Below are positions 6,989-16,856 of a stretch of 35,458 nt of DNA, piece after piece. The notes under the pieces were generated by a model. That model ran no database searches. It saw only the letters and a list, made by a program, of their open reading frames with translations, and was not told the DNA's origin. Position 1 is the stretch's first letter. Each line of letters opens with the position of its first letter. The stretch comes from Streptomyces sp. NRRL F-6676. GTDB taxonomy: Bacteria > Actinomycetota > Actinomycetes > Streptomycetales > Streptomycetaceae. The stretch lies in the NCBI RefSeq assembly GCF_000725625.1, contig NZ_JOHS01000062.1, forward strand, positions 1-35,458, given 5' to 3'. The position numbers were made by a program, and so were the translations under genes.

Positions 6989-8860
6989 ATGAGCCCTTCC
7001 CCGCGCGTCCGTCTGACCGTCGCCCAGGCCCTGGTGCGGTTCCTCGCCGCCCAGTACACCGAACGCGACGGCACCCGCCGGCGGCTGATCGCCGGCACCT
7101 GGGGCATCTTCGGCCACGGCAACGTCGCGGGCGTCGGCCAGGCGCTGGTGGAGTACGCGGGAGTGATGCCGTACCACCAGGGCCGCAACGAACAGGCCAT
7201 GGTGCACGCGGCGGTCGGCTACGCCCGGCAGCTGAACCGGCTCTCCGCGCAGGCCGTCACCACCTCCATCGGACCCGGCGCCACCAACCTGGTCACCGGC
7301 GCCGCGCTCGCCACCGTCAACCGGCTGCCGGTGCTGCTGCTCCCCGGCGACCACTTCGCCACCCGCCCCGCCGATCCGCTGCTCCAGCAGCTGGAGCACC
7401 CGTCCGGCGCGGACGTCACCGTCAACGACGCGCTGCGCCCGGTCTCCCGGTTCTTCGACCGGATCACCCGCCCGGAGGCGCTGATCGCTTCCGCGCTCCA
7501 GGCGATGCGCGTGCTGACCGACCCGGCCGAGACCGGCGCGGTCACCCTCGCCCTGCCCCAGGACGTGCAGGCCGAGGCGTACGACTGGCCGGCGGAGTTC
7601 TTCGCCACGCGCGTGTGGCACGTACGGCGTCCCGAGCCGGACCCGGCCGAACTGGCCGAGGCGGTGCGGCTGATCAGGGCCGCCCGGCGCCCGCTGCTCG
7701 TCGCGGGCGGCGGGGTCCACCACAGCGAGGCCGAGGACGCGCTGAAGGCGCTGGTGGACGCCACCGGCATCCCGGTCGCCTCCACCCAGGCGGGCAAGGG
7801 ATCGCTGCGCCACGACCACCCGGCCGACCTCGGCGGCATCGGCCACACCGGCACCGCGGTCTCCGACGCGCTCGCCCGCGAGGCCGATCTGGTGATCGGC
7901 GTCGGCACCCGCTACTCCGACTTCACCACCGCCTCCGGGACCCTCTTCCAGCACCCGGACGTCCGGTTCGTCAACCTCAACATCACCGCCTTCGACGCCC
8001 ACAAGCTCGCCGCCCGCACGCTTGTCGCCGACGCCCGCAGCGGCCTCGCGGCGCTCACCGTGGCGCTGGCCGACCACCGCGTCGAGGCCGGGTACGAGGC
8101 GGAGTACCGGGCCGGCAAGGAGCGTTGGGAGCACGTGGTGGAGGCCGCGTTCACGGGCGACGACGACGCGGTGCCCACCCAGACGCAGGTGCTCGGCGCC
8201 CTCGACGCGGTCGTCGGCGACACCGACGTGGTGATCAACGCGGCCGGTTCGCTCCCCGGTGATCTGCACAAGCTGTGGCGGGCCCGGTCGCCGCGCCAGT
8301 ACCACCTGGAGTACGGCTACTCCTGCATGGGCTACGAGATCCCGGCCGGCATCGGCGTCCAGCAGGCCGCCCCGGACGCGGTGGTGTGGTCGCTGGTCGG
8401 CGACGGCACGTATCTGATGATGCCGACCGAGATCGTGACCGCCGTCCAGGAGGGACTGCCGGTCAACCTGGTGCTGCTCCAGAACCACGGCTACGCCTCC
8501 ATCGGCGGTCTGTCCGAGGAGACCGGCGGCGAACGCTACGGCACCGCCTACCGGTACCGCGCCGCCGACGGCACCTTCACCGGCGACCCGCTGCCGGTGG
8601 ACCTCGCCGCCAACGCCGCCAGCCTCGGCATGGACGTCCTGCGCGCCAGGACCGTGCGGGAGCTGCGCGACGCCCTCGCCGCGGCCCGCGCCTCCGACCG
8701 GCCGACCTGCGTGTACGTCGAGACCGACCCGGCGGCGACGGCTCCCCCGGCCGAGGCGTGGTGGGACGTGCCCGTCGCCGAGACCGCGGGCCGCGCCGCC
8801 GCCGTCGCCGCCCGCGAGCGCTACGACCGCCAGGCCGCCGCCCGCCGCCGCCACCTCTGA
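6989..8860 (+). CDS. iolD: 3D-(3,5/4)-trihydroxycyclohexane-1,2-dione acylhydrolase
   Basis: A 623-residue thiamine-diphosphate enzyme, near the usual IolD size of about 640. The N-terminal pyrimidine-binding domain carries the conserved Glu68 in GRNEQAMV. The central domain is TPP_enzyme_M-like. The C-terminal diphosphate-binding motif starts with GDG (471-473) and ends with QNHGYASIGGL. IolD hydrolyses the ring of trihydroxycyclohexanedione to 5-deoxyglucuronate. The ATG at 6989 is chosen over upstream in-frame GTG codons because GGTGAGG lies at 6977-6983 and the family N-terminus begins just after. In the canonical route the product needs IolB, which is not encoded between this gene and its neighbours. 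Confidence 0.92.
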   Translation: MSPSPRVRLTVAQALVRFLAAQYTERDGTRRRLIAGTWGIFGHGNVAGVGQALVEYAGVMPYHQGRNEQAMVHAAVGYARQLNRLSAQAVTTSIGPGATNLVTGAALATVNRLPVLLLPGDHFATRPADPLLQQLEHPSGADVTVNDALRPVSRFFDRITRPEALIASALQAMRVLTDPAETGAVTLALPQDVQAEAYDWPAEFFATRVWHVRRPEPDPAELAEAVRLIRAARRPLLVAGGGVHHSEAEDALKALVDATGIPVASTQAGKGSLRHDHPADLGGIGHTGTAVSDALAREADLVIGVGTRYSDFTTASGTLFQHPDVRFVNLNITAFDAHKLAARTLVADARSGLAALTVALADHRVEAGYEAEYRAGKERWEHVVEAAFTGDDDAVPTQTQVLGALDAVVGDTDVVINAAGSLPGDLHKLWRARSPRQYHLEYGYSCMGYEIPAGIGVQQAAPDAVVWSLVGDGTYLMMPTEIVTAVQEGLPVNLVLLQNHGYASIGGLSEETGGERYGTAYRYRAADGTFTGDPLPVDLAANAASLGMDVLRARTVRELRDALAAARASDRPTCVYVETDPAATAPPAEAWWDVPVAETAGRAAAVAARERYDRQAAARRRHL

Positions 8861-8932
8861 CCGCCGCCCGGCCCCCTCCCGGCCCCCTCCTCGTCCCCTC
8901 CCCCGCCCACTTCGCACCGAAAGGCCCCGCCC

Positions 8933-10446
<1,514 letters not shown>

Positions 10447-10450
<4 letters not shown>

Positions 10451-11238
10451 CCCGTACGGCGGCCGGGGCGAGTGCCGGGGCGGGGGCGCCGGCGGCCCCG
10501 GGCGACCTCGCCTTCACGCTGGACCGCGGCAGCCCCGTCCCGCTCTACCACCAGCTCGCCGAGCAGCTCACGGCGGCGATCGAGCGGGGTTCGCTCGGCC
10601 CCGGCAGCCTGCTCGGCAACGAGGTGGACCTCGCCGGGCGGCTCGGGCTGTCCCGGCCGACGGTCCGCCAGGCCCTGCGGTCCCTGGTGGACAAGGGGCT
10701 CCTCGTCCGCCGGCGGGGCGTGGGCACGCAGGTGGTGCACACCAGGGTGCGGCGCCCGCTGGAGCTGAGCAGCCTGTACGACGACCTGGAGACGGCGGGG
10801 CGGTCCCCCACCACCCGGGTGCTGCGCAACGAGGTCGGCCCGGCCCCGGCGGAGGTGGCCGCCGCGCTGGGCGTCGCCGAGGGGGCCGGGGTGCACCGCC
10901 TGGAGCGGCTGCGGTTCACCCACGGCCGGCCGGTGGCGTACCTGACCAACTTCGTCCCCGAGGGGCTGCTGGAGCTGGACACCGGGCGGCTGGAGGCGAC
11001 CGGCCTGTACCGGCTGCTGCGAGCCGCCGGGTTCACGCCGCACAGCGCGCACCAGACGGTCGGCGCGGTGCCGGCCACCGCCGAGGAGGCGGCTCGCCTG
11101 GAAGAGCCCGAGGGGGCCGCGCTCCTGACGATGCGGCGTACGGCGTACGACCACACGGGGCGGGCGCTGGAGTACGGCTCGCACCAGTACCGGGGGTCGC
11201 GCTACACGCTGGACTTCCAGTTGCTGGCGCGTTCCTGA
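10447..11238 (+). CDS. GntR-family (HutC/UTRA) transcriptional regulator, probable inositol repressor
   Basis: A 263-residue regulator. An N-terminal winged helix-turn-helix (about residues 25-98) contains [34 protein letters not shown] and [13 protein letters not shown], typical of GntR proteins. A C-terminal UTRA effector domain (about 105-255) follows, ending [15 protein letters not shown]. The ATG at 10447 overlaps the mmsA stop (ATGA), so it is co-translated with the catabolic operon. It most likely represses both divergent operons through the boxes at 4752-4791 and is released by an inositol intermediate. The target and ligand are inferred. Confidence 0.88.
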
Positions 11239-11257
11239 GGGCGCTCCCGGGGTCCTC

Positions 11258-11650
11258 TCAGGCGGAGCCCATGTCCGCCAGTCCCCTCTCCACCGTCATC
11301 TCGGGCGAGTAGCCCAGCTCCGTCCGCGCGGCGGTGATGTCGTACGCACGGTCGCGGCCGGTGAAGCTCACGAGCCAGTTCGTCAGCGGGGGCGCCGGCT
11401 TCCGGCGGAGCAGCCGCGCCGTGCGGCCCATCGTCGCCGCCACGGGCGCGGCCATCGCCGGCGGAACGCTGCGGCTCCGGGACACATCGACGCCGCGGGT
11501 CGCCGGCAGGGGGGTGAGGAAGTCCCGCAGGGCCATCGGCGTGCTGTCCGTCACGTAGTAGACGCCCCGGTGGCGGCCCCGGGTGAGCGCGCGGTCCACG
11601 GCGCCGACGAGCCGTCCGCCTCCGGCGGCTGAGGGGCGCGGCCGGGCCAC
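11258..11650 (-). pseudogene. C-terminal remnant of an NAD-dependent epimerase / 3beta-HSD-like SDR
   Basis: The 130-residue frame matches only the last third of extended short-chain dehydrogenases. Segments such as AVDRAL, GVYYVTDSTPMALRDFL, FTGRDRAYDITAARTELGYSP and TVERGLADM correspond to the substrate-binding end. The Rossmann fold, the GxxGxxG motif and the YxxxK active site are absent. Its 5' edge coincides with two copies of a 29-bp repeat, after which the frame is low-complexity sequence. It is therefore a truncated gene, unlikely to be active. It converges on the GntR gene, 19 bases away. Confidence 0.7.
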
Positions 11651-11678
11651 CGCCTCCGGCGGCCGAGGAGCGCGGCCG
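11616..11678. repeat. 29-bp tandem repeat at the broken end of the SDR remnant
   Basis: A 29-bp unit beginning CCGCCTCCGGCGG occurs at 11616-11644 and 11650-11678 (period 34 bp, 2 differences). Each unit contains the CCGCC-TCC-GGCGG hairpin. It marks the position where homology of the remnant stops. Confidence 0.75.
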
Positions 11679-11701
11679 GGCCCGTCGCGCGCATGCCGAA
11701 A

Positions 11702-11742
11702 GGGGTGGGGTCGCCCCTCCTGGCCGAGAGACGCCCCACCCC
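11702..11742 (-). terminator. Hairpin terminator of the alpha/beta hydrolase gene
   Basis: GGGGTGGGG (11702-11710) pairs perfectly with CCCCACCCC (11734-11742) across a 23-base loop. It starts 18 bases beyond the hydrolase stop codon. Confidence 0.6.
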
Positions 11743-11759
11743 GCTTCCGTACCGCCGGA

Positions 11760-12728
11760 TCACACCTCGCCGAAGGCCGTCCGCAGCGTGCCGACCGCCT
11801 GGGCGATCGCCGCGCCCGCGGCCTGCGTGCCGCGCAGCGCGTTGAGCATCACGAAGTCGTGGATGATGCCCTGGTAGCGCACGGCGGTGACCGGGACGCC
11901 CGCCTCGCGCAGCTTGTCGGCGTACGCCTCGCCCTCGTCGCGCAGCACGTCCGCCTCGCCCGTGATGACGAGGGCCGGCGGCAGACCGGTGAGCTGCTCG
12001 GTGGTGGCGCGCAGCGGGGACGCCGTGATCTGGGCGCGCTCGGCCTCGTCGGTCGTGTACTGGTCCCAGAACCACCGCATGCCGTCCCGCCTCAGGAAGT
12101 AGCCCTCGGCGAACTGGTGGTACGAGCCGGTGTCGAAGCGCGCGTCGGTCACCGGGTAGAACAGCACCTGCTGGACCAGGGGCACGTCACCGCGCTCCTT
12201 GGCCATGAGGGTGAGCGCGGCGCTCATGTTGCCGCCGACGGAGTCGCCGACCACGGCGATCCGCGTCGCGTCCAGTTCCTTCTCCGCCCCCTCGCGGACG
12301 ATCCACCGGGCCACGGCGTAGTTCTGCTCGATGGCGACCGGGTAGCGGGCCTCGGGCGAGAGGTCGTACTCGGGGAAGACGACGGCCGCGCCGGCACCGA
12401 CGGCGAGCTCGCGGACCAGCCGGTCGTGGGTGTGGGCGTTGCCGAACACCCATCCGGCGCCGTGGATGTAGAGGATCACCGGGAGGGTGCCGGTGGCGCC
12501 CGCCGGGCGGACGAGCCGGGCCCGCACGCTGCCCGTGGGACCGCCGGAGACGGTGATCCACTCCTCGTCGACCGCCGGCTTCCCGATCTCGCCGGACTGC
12601 ACCTCGTCGACCGCCTTGCGGCCCTCGACCGGGCCGAGGTCGAACAGGTAGGGCGGATTGGCCGTGGCCTCGACGAACTCCTGCGCGGCGGGCTCCAGGA
12701 CCGGGCGGGGGCCGGTGGTGTCGGTCAT
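11760..12728 (-). CDS. Alpha/beta hydrolase, HSL-family (fold-3) esterase/lipase
   Basis: A 322-residue hydrolase of the hormone-sensitive-lipase family. The oxyanion-hole motif is HGAGW (89-93, usually HGGGW). The nucleophile elbow is GDSVGG with Ser163. The acid and His are expected in VITGEADVLRDEG and YQGIIHDFVML near the C-terminus. There is no signal peptide, so the protein is cytoplasmic. The true substrate is unknown; such enzymes hydrolyse short acyl esters. It is divergent from a MarR regulator with palindromic sites between them, which suggests regulation by that protein. The ATG at 12728 has a purine-rich GAGGAGAT just upstream. Confidence 0.9.
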   Translation of the reverse strand: MTDTTGPRPVLEPAAQEFVEATANPPYLFDLGPVEGRKAVDEVQSGEIGKPAVDEEWITVSGGPTGSVRARLVRPAGATGTLPVILYIHGAGWVFGNAHTHDRLVRELAVGAGAAVVFPEYDLSPEARYPVAIEQNYAVARWIVREGAEKELDATRIAVVGDSVGGNMSAALTLMAKERGDVPLVQQVLFYPVTDARFDTGSYHQFAEGYFLRRDGMRWFWDQYTTDEAERAQITASPLRATTEQLTGLPPALVITGEADVLRDEGEAYADKLREAGVPVTAVRYQGIIHDFVMLNALRGTQAAGAAIAQAVGTLRTAFGEV

Positions 12729-12804
12729 GTCGATCTCCTCGGATCGGGTGCCGCGGGCACGCCCCGGTCGACGGTGTCCGTCGGGGCGGCGGCACGAGAA
12801 GTAA

Positions 12805-12839
12805 AGTAGCTCGCTACTAAGTCGCGCGCAACTTATTAG
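12805..12839. promoter_or_regulatory. Palindromic operator(s) between hydrolase and MarR genes
   Basis: AGTAGC-TC-GCTACT (12805-12818) is a perfect inverted repeat. It overlaps a second one, CTACTAAGT (12814-12822) and ACTTATTAG (12831-12839), with one mismatch per arm. The stretch is A/T-rich against a G/C-rich background. This is the arrangement expected for a MarR-type autoregulated divergent promoter. A TAGAAT box at 12862-12867 may be the marR -10 element. Confidence 0.6.
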
Positions 12840-12958
12840 GGCTCGATGTGATCGATGGCGATAGAATAGGGACCGCGTGAACGACGCGGAACGCTAGGCT
12901 GGACCCGCTCCGGACATGACGCCTCGACGAGGCGACGAGGACATGAGGCGATGAGAGC

Positions 12959-13441
12959 ATGACGGCGAGAAGCGCGCAGGACGACCCGCACGCGGGGGCC
13001 GCCGCCGCACCGGGTTCCCTGCTCCTGGACGACCAACTGTGCTTCGCCCTCTACGCCGCCTCGCGCGCCGTCACCGCGCGCTACCGGCCGCTCCTCGACG
13101 AACTGGGCCTGACCTACCCGCAGTACCTCGTGATGCTGGTGCTGTGGGACCGGGACGGCAGCACGGTGAGCGACCTGGGCAAGGCACTCCAACTGGAGTC
13201 CAGCACCCTCTCCCCGCTGCTGAAGCGGCTGGAGGCGGCGGGGCTGCTGCGCAGGGAGCGCCGTCCGGACGACGAGCGCTCGGTCGCCCTCCGCCTCACC
13301 GACGCCGGCGCGGCCCTGCGCGAGCGCGCGGCCGCCGTGCCGACGTCGATGGGTGACGCGATGGGGCTGACGGCGGAGGAGGACGCGACGGCGAAACGCC
13401 TGCTGCGCCTCCTCACCGCACACGTCACACAGGACCGGTGA
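12959..13441 (+). CDS. MarR-family transcriptional regulator
   Basis: A 160-residue winged-helix regulator of the MarR/OhrR type. The helical N-terminus LCFALYAASRAV and YRPLLDELGLTYPQYLVML is followed by the DNA-binding region, LGKALQLESSTLSPLLKRLEAAGLL, and a wing with RRPDDERSV. The OhrR-like motif QLCFALY in place of the usual Cys region deserves note: OhrR has a reactive cysteine in QLCF, and here LCFAL keeps a Cys near residue 27. Peroxide sensing is thus possible but not shown. It is divergent from the HSL hydrolase. The ATG at 12959 has GAGAG upstream, and the leader holds a perfect GCCTCG-A-CGAGGC hairpin (12921-12933). Confidence 0.87.
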   Translation: MTARSAQDDPHAGAAAAPGSLLLDDQLCFALYAASRAVTARYRPLLDELGLTYPQYLVMLVLWDRDGSTVSDLGKALQLESSTLSPLLKRLEAAGLLRRERRPDDERSVALRLTDAGAALRERAAAVPTSMGDAMGLTAEEDATAKRLLRLLTAHVTQDR

Positions 13442-13478
13442 GCACCCGCCGCGCGGGACCTCTCAGCTCAGAAGCTCC

Positions 13479-13491
13479 TCAAGTCACTTGA
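13479..13491. promoter_or_regulatory. Perfect TCAAGT-C-ACTTGA palindrome
   Basis: A 13-base perfect palindrome 38 bases downstream of the marR stop, in the 139-base gap between two convergent genes. It is more A/T-rich than its surroundings. It could be a protein-binding site; a terminator role is less likely because the stem is short. Confidence 0.3.
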
Positions 13492-13580
13492 TTCGCACGG
13501 CGGTTGGCGCCGAGCATGAAGGTGCCCGCACGGAGGGCGCCGGACCCCCGACAACCGGCCCCGCCCGACCGGGCGCGCGC

Positions 13581-14732
13581 TCACAGGGCCACCCAGCCTC
13601 CCCGCTCCGCGGAACGTGCCATCGCGTCCAGCGCCTCCCCGCTGCGTACGGCGTCCGCAAGGGTCGGCCCGTGAGCGCGCCCCTCCGCCACCGAACGCAG
13701 GAACCCGTAGGCCTCGATCACCTTGAGGTCGTCGTACCCCATGGCGTTCGCCGCGCCCGGCTGGAACGCCGCGTACTCGCCCCGGCCGGGGCCGACATGG
13801 ACGGTGCTCACCGGCTGGTCCTGGTACGCCGTCCCCTGGCTCACTCCCAGCTCCCCCATCCGGCGGAAGTCCCAGAACAGCGCCCCCGTGGTGCCGTGCA
13901 CCTCGAAGCCGTAGGCGTTCTGCTCCCCCACCGAGACACGGCAGGCCTCCAGGACCCCGCGCGCACCCGAGGCGAACCGCAGCAGGCAGTTGACGTAGTC
14001 CTCGTTCTCCACCGGGCCCCGCTCGCCGCCGGAGGCCCGCACGTGCCCGGCGGTGGCGCCGGTCGGCCGGGGCCGCTCGGGCAGGAAGACGGCGGTGTCG
14101 GCGACGAGCGCCTCGATCTCGCCGAGCAGGTACCGGGCCAGGTCCACGCCGTGCGAGGCGAGGTCGCCCAGGACCCCGCTGCCGCCGCGCTCCCGCTCGT
14201 AGCGCCAGGTCAGCGCACCGTCGGGATGGGCGGCGTAGTCGCTGAAGAGCCGGACGCGGACATGGGTGACGTCCCCGATCCCGCCCTCGGCGATCAGCTC
14301 CCGGGCGTACTGGACCGCCGGGGCGTTGCGGTAGTTGAAGCCGACGGTGCCCTGGACGCCGACGGCGGCCACGGCGTCCGCGACGGCGCGGGCGTCGGCG
14401 GCGGTGAGCCCGACCGGCTTCTCGATCCAGATGTGCTTGCCGGCCGCCGCCATCGCCGTGCCGATCTCGCGGTGCAGGAAGTTGGGCGCGGCGATGCTCA
14501 CGGCGTGCACACGGGGGTCGGCGGCGACATCACGCCAGTCGCGGGTCGCGGTGGCGAACCCGTACTGGCCGGCGGCCTGTTCGGCCCGCCCCGGCACGTC
14601 GTCGGCGACGGCGACGAGCCGCGGCCGCAGGGGCAGTTGCGGGAAGTGATGCGGCACCCGGGCGTAGGCCTGACTGTGCACCCGCCCCATCCACCCGAAT
14701 CCCACGACGGCAACCCCGAGCGACTCCACCAT
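13581..14732 (-). CDS. Gfo/Idh/MocA-family NAD(P)-dependent oxidoreductase
   Basis: A 383-residue dehydrogenase. The N-terminal Rossmann domain has GFGWMG (11-16) and the hallmark IEKPVG (103-108), with Lys105 as the expected catalytic lysine. The C-terminal domain contains LASHGVDLARYLLGEIE, where the conserved His and Asp are expected. The family includes myo-inositol dehydrogenase IolG and other sugar dehydrogenases. The proximity of the iol genes makes an inositol role possible, but two unrelated genes intervene and orientation differs, so the substrate is open. The ATG at 14732 has GGAAAGGA upstream and is preferred to longer in-frame extensions. Confidence 0.85.
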   Translation of the reverse strand: MVESLGVAVVGFGWMGRVHSQAYARVPHHFPQLPLRPRLVAVADDVPGRAEQAAGQYGFATATRDWRDVAADPRVHAVSIAAPNFLHREIGTAMAAAGKHIWIEKPVGLTAADARAVADAVAAVGVQGTVGFNYRNAPAVQYARELIAEGGIGDVTHVRVRLFSDYAAHPDGALTWRYERERGGSGVLGDLASHGVDLARYLLGEIEALVADTAVFLPERPRPTGATAGHVRASGGERGPVENEDYVNCLLRFASGARGVLEACRVSVGEQNAYGFEVHGTTGALFWDFRRMGELGVSQGTAYQDQPVSTVHVGPGRGEYAAFQPGAANAMGYDDLKVIEAYGFLRSVAEGRAHGPTLADAVRSGEALDAMARSAERGGWVAL

Positions 14733-14856
14733 TGCTTGTCCTTTCCACCGAGCCGGACCGCCAGCGTACGAGCCCGGGGGTACCGCGCCCCGGGGAAGGG
14801 GCGGCGGGGACGGAAAACTGGCCGTGCGCACCCCCTTGTGCCGCACCCCCACCTTC

Positions 14857-14872
14857 CTTACTTTCCAGTAAG
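14857..14872. promoter_or_regulatory. Inverted repeat CTTACT-TTCC-AGTAAG, candidate operator
   Basis: A perfect 6-bp-arm inverted repeat with a 4-base spacer lies in the 180-base gap between the divergent Gfo/Idh/MocA gene and the secreted beta-propeller gene, 40 bases before the latter's start. The TTACT-n4-AGTAA form resembles sites used by TetR-type regulators. A second hairpin, CCCGGGG/CCCCGGG, lies closer to the oxidoreductase start. Confidence 0.4.
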
Positions 14873-14912
14873 TCCGTTGTCATGACCACACCCACGACCG
14901 ACGGGACCCCCC

Positions 14913-16160
14913 ATGCCCAGACCGCGCCCGCTCCTCACCCTCGCCGCCGCCCTGGCCCTGACCACCCTCACCCCGGCCGCGGCCGCCGCCACCACGACGA
15001 CCGCCACCACCCCCCTCCAGGAGGTGATGTTCGTGGGCAACAACTGGGACGGCACCGCCGACGTCATCCACTCCTCCGGCACCTACGCGAAGATCGGCAG
15101 CGTCGACGTCGTCCCCGACAAGGCCGCCCGCATGGCCGAGATCAACGCCGACCCCATCAAGTGGATCTACTTCCAGGCGATCCGCAACAGCGTCGGCGAA
15201 GGCCACGACCAGTTCGTCGACGACATGTACGCCACCCCCGACGGCCGGTCGATGGTCGTCTCCCGCCCCAGCTTCGCCGACGTCGTCTCCCTCGACCTGA
15301 CCACTGGAAAGGTCAACTGGCGCTTCCCGGTGGAGGGTTACCGCGCCGACCACATGGCCGTCTCCCCCGACGGCACCCGCGTCGCGGTCTCCGCCTCCAC
15401 CGCCAACAAGGTCCACGTCCTGGACATCACCACCGGCAAGCAGCTCGGCCAGTTCGCCACGGGCGACAAGCCGCACGAGAACATCTTCACCAAGGACGGC
15501 AAGTACATCTGGAACATGTCGATCGGCGACGTCAACACCTCGCTGGACTCCCCCGGCTGGGACTGGACGAAGGGCGACCGCCACATCACGGTGGTCGACG
15601 CCACCACGTTCCAGCAGGTCAAGGTCATCGACATGCGGCAGCGGCTGGACGCGTTCGGGCTCAAGGACTACTCCGACGCGGTCCGCCCGGCGGTGTTCTC
15701 CCCGGACGAGTCGACGTTCTACTTCCAGGTCTCCTTCTTCAACGGCTTCTTCGAGTACGACGTCGCCACCGACCGGATCACCCGGATGAAGACCCTGCCG
15801 AAGAACCCCGACACCAGCGACGACCGGACGACCATGGTCAACGACTCGCGCCACCACGGCCTTTCGATGAGCCCGTCGGGCAGCAAGCTGTGCGTCGCCG
15901 GGACGATGGACGACTACGCCACGGTCGTCGACCGCGCCACGCTCCAGGAGGGCCCGCTGGTGGCCGCGTCGAAGCCGTACTGGGCGACGGTCAGCGGGGA
16001 CGGCAAGGACTGCGTCATCTCCGAGAGCGGCGCGGACCGGGTGACGGCGATCGACTTCGCCACGGGGAACAAGCGGGTCTCGGTACCGGTCGGGGACCAC
16101 CCGCAGCGGGTACGCCTGGCCCACGTGCCGGAGGGCTGGACGGGACCGTCCGGCGGCTGA
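14913..16160 (+). CDS. Secreted YncE/YVTN-type beta-propeller protein
   Basis: A 415-residue exported protein. A signal peptide (about 1-26: basic RPR, Leu/Ala core, PAAAAA processing region) precedes a seven-blade-type propeller. Blade-like repeats are seen as VSLDLTTGKVNWRFPV, MAVSPDGTRVAVSASTANKVHVLDITTGKQL, YIWNMSIGDVNT, VVDATTFQQVKVI and GDGKDCVISESGADRV. The family binds ligands or proteins and rarely has catalytic activity, so the function is unknown. Cys residues are few (two, near the C-terminus). The ATG at 14913 is preceded by GACGGGA. A long convergent hairpin follows the stop. Confidence 0.8.
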   Translation: MPRPRPLLTLAAALALTTLTPAAAAATTTTATTPLQEVMFVGNNWDGTADVIHSSGTYAKIGSVDVVPDKAARMAEINADPIKWIYFQAIRNSVGEGHDQFVDDMYATPDGRSMVVSRPSFADVVSLDLTTGKVNWRFPVEGYRADHMAVSPDGTRVAVSASTANKVHVLDITTGKQLGQFATGDKPHENIFTKDGKYIWNMSIGDVNTSLDSPGWDWTKGDRHITVVDATTFQQVKVIDMRQRLDAFGLKDYSDAVRPAVFSPDESTFYFQVSFFNGFFEYDVATDRITRMKTLPKNPDTSDDRTTMVNDSRHHGLSMSPSGSKLCVAGTMDDYATVVDRATLQEGPLVAASKPYWATVSGDGKDCVISESGADRVTAIDFATGNKRVSVPVGDHPQRVRLAHVPEGWTGPSGG

Positions 16161-16171
16161 CGCGCGGCGGC

Positions 16172-16206
16172 GGGGGCCGGCCGGCGCTCAGCCGCCGGCG
16201 GCCCCC
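16172..16206. terminator. Bidirectional terminator between convergent genes
   Basis: GGGGGCC (16172-16178) and GCCGGCG (16180-16186) pair with CGCCGGC (16193-16199) and GGCCCCC (16200-16206). The result is a 14-bp stem with one bulged G and a 6-base loop. The stop codon of the minus-strand phosphoesterase lies at the loop. Confidence 0.75.
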
Positions 16207-16715
16207 GTGCCGGTGCGCGGCGGGAGGCGGTGGAGTTCCACGTCCGTCAACCCGCCGCGCCCGGTGACCGTCGCCGTCATGTACGTGTGGTGCGGCCGGC
16301 GGCGGCGGTCGGTGGGCGAGCCGGGGTTGAGCAGCCGCAGCCCGCCGGGGGCGGTGGTGTCCCAGGGGATGTGGCTGTGCCCGAAGACCAGGACGTCCAG
16401 GTCGGGGAAGCGCTCGGCGCACCGGCGCTCCCGCCCCCGCGCGTCGCCGGTCTCGTGCACGACGCCGAACCGCAGCCCTTCCAGCTCGGCCCGGGCCACC
16501 TCGGGCAGCCGGGCGCGCAGCTCGGGCCCGTCGTTGTTGCCGTACACCGCGAGGAGCCGGGCGGAGCGGCTCTCCAGCAGGTCCAGCGTGGCCGTGTCGA
16601 CCCAGTCCCCGGCGTGGATCACCACGTCGGCGCGGGGCAGCTCGGCGAGCAGGGGCGCCGGGAGCTCCCGTGCCCGCTTGGGCAGATGTGTATCGCTCAT
16701 CAGCAGAAGGCGCAC
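16188..16715 (-). CDS. YfcE/MJ0936-type metallophosphoesterase
   Basis: A 175-residue calcineurin-like phosphoesterase. All five metal-binding motifs are visible in order: SDTH near the N-terminus, HAGD, GNND, VVHETGD (GxH position) and GHSH. Small members of this family hydrolyse phosphodiesters with two metal ions; the physiological substrate is not known. The GTG at 16715 (reading MRLLLMSDTHLP) fits the family N-terminus. An in-frame GTG at 16733 would add six residues and has no better ribosome-binding site. It is convergent with the propeller gene and shares its terminator. Confidence 0.87.
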   Translation of the reverse strand: MRLLLMSDTHLPKRARELPAPLLAELPRADVVIHAGDWVDTATLDLLESRSARLLAVYGNNDGPELRARLPEVARAELEGLRFGVVHETGDARGRERRCAERFPDLDVLVFGHSHIPWDTTAPGGLRLLNPGSPTDRRRRPHHTYMTATVTGRGGLTDVELHRLPPRTGTGAAGG

Positions 16716-16743
16716 GGTCCCAGCGTCACACACGGACGGAAGC

Positions 16744-16856
16744 GGGTCGGTACCGCGCGGGCGCCTCCGTGCCCGGCCGGCACCCGGGTCGGTACCGCGC
16801 GGGCCTCCGTGCCCGGCCCGCGCGGATCAGTACCGCGCGGGCCCGTCGGGGCCCGG
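16744..16856. repeat. Imperfect tandem repeat over the 3' end of the phosphatase/ATPase gene
   Basis: Three units starting GGGTCGGTACCGCGCGGG or GGATCAGTACCGCGCGGG begin at 16744, 16786 and 16824 (periods 42 and 38 bp). The third contains the stop codon of the minus-strand gene (16827-16829). The other two lie just downstream of it. Confidence 0.8.

Noticed and set aside
13442..13580. A terminator at the TCAAGTCACTTGA palindrome
   Set aside because: The stem of six pairs is too short and weak for a high-GC terminator; it is kept only as a possible protein-binding site.
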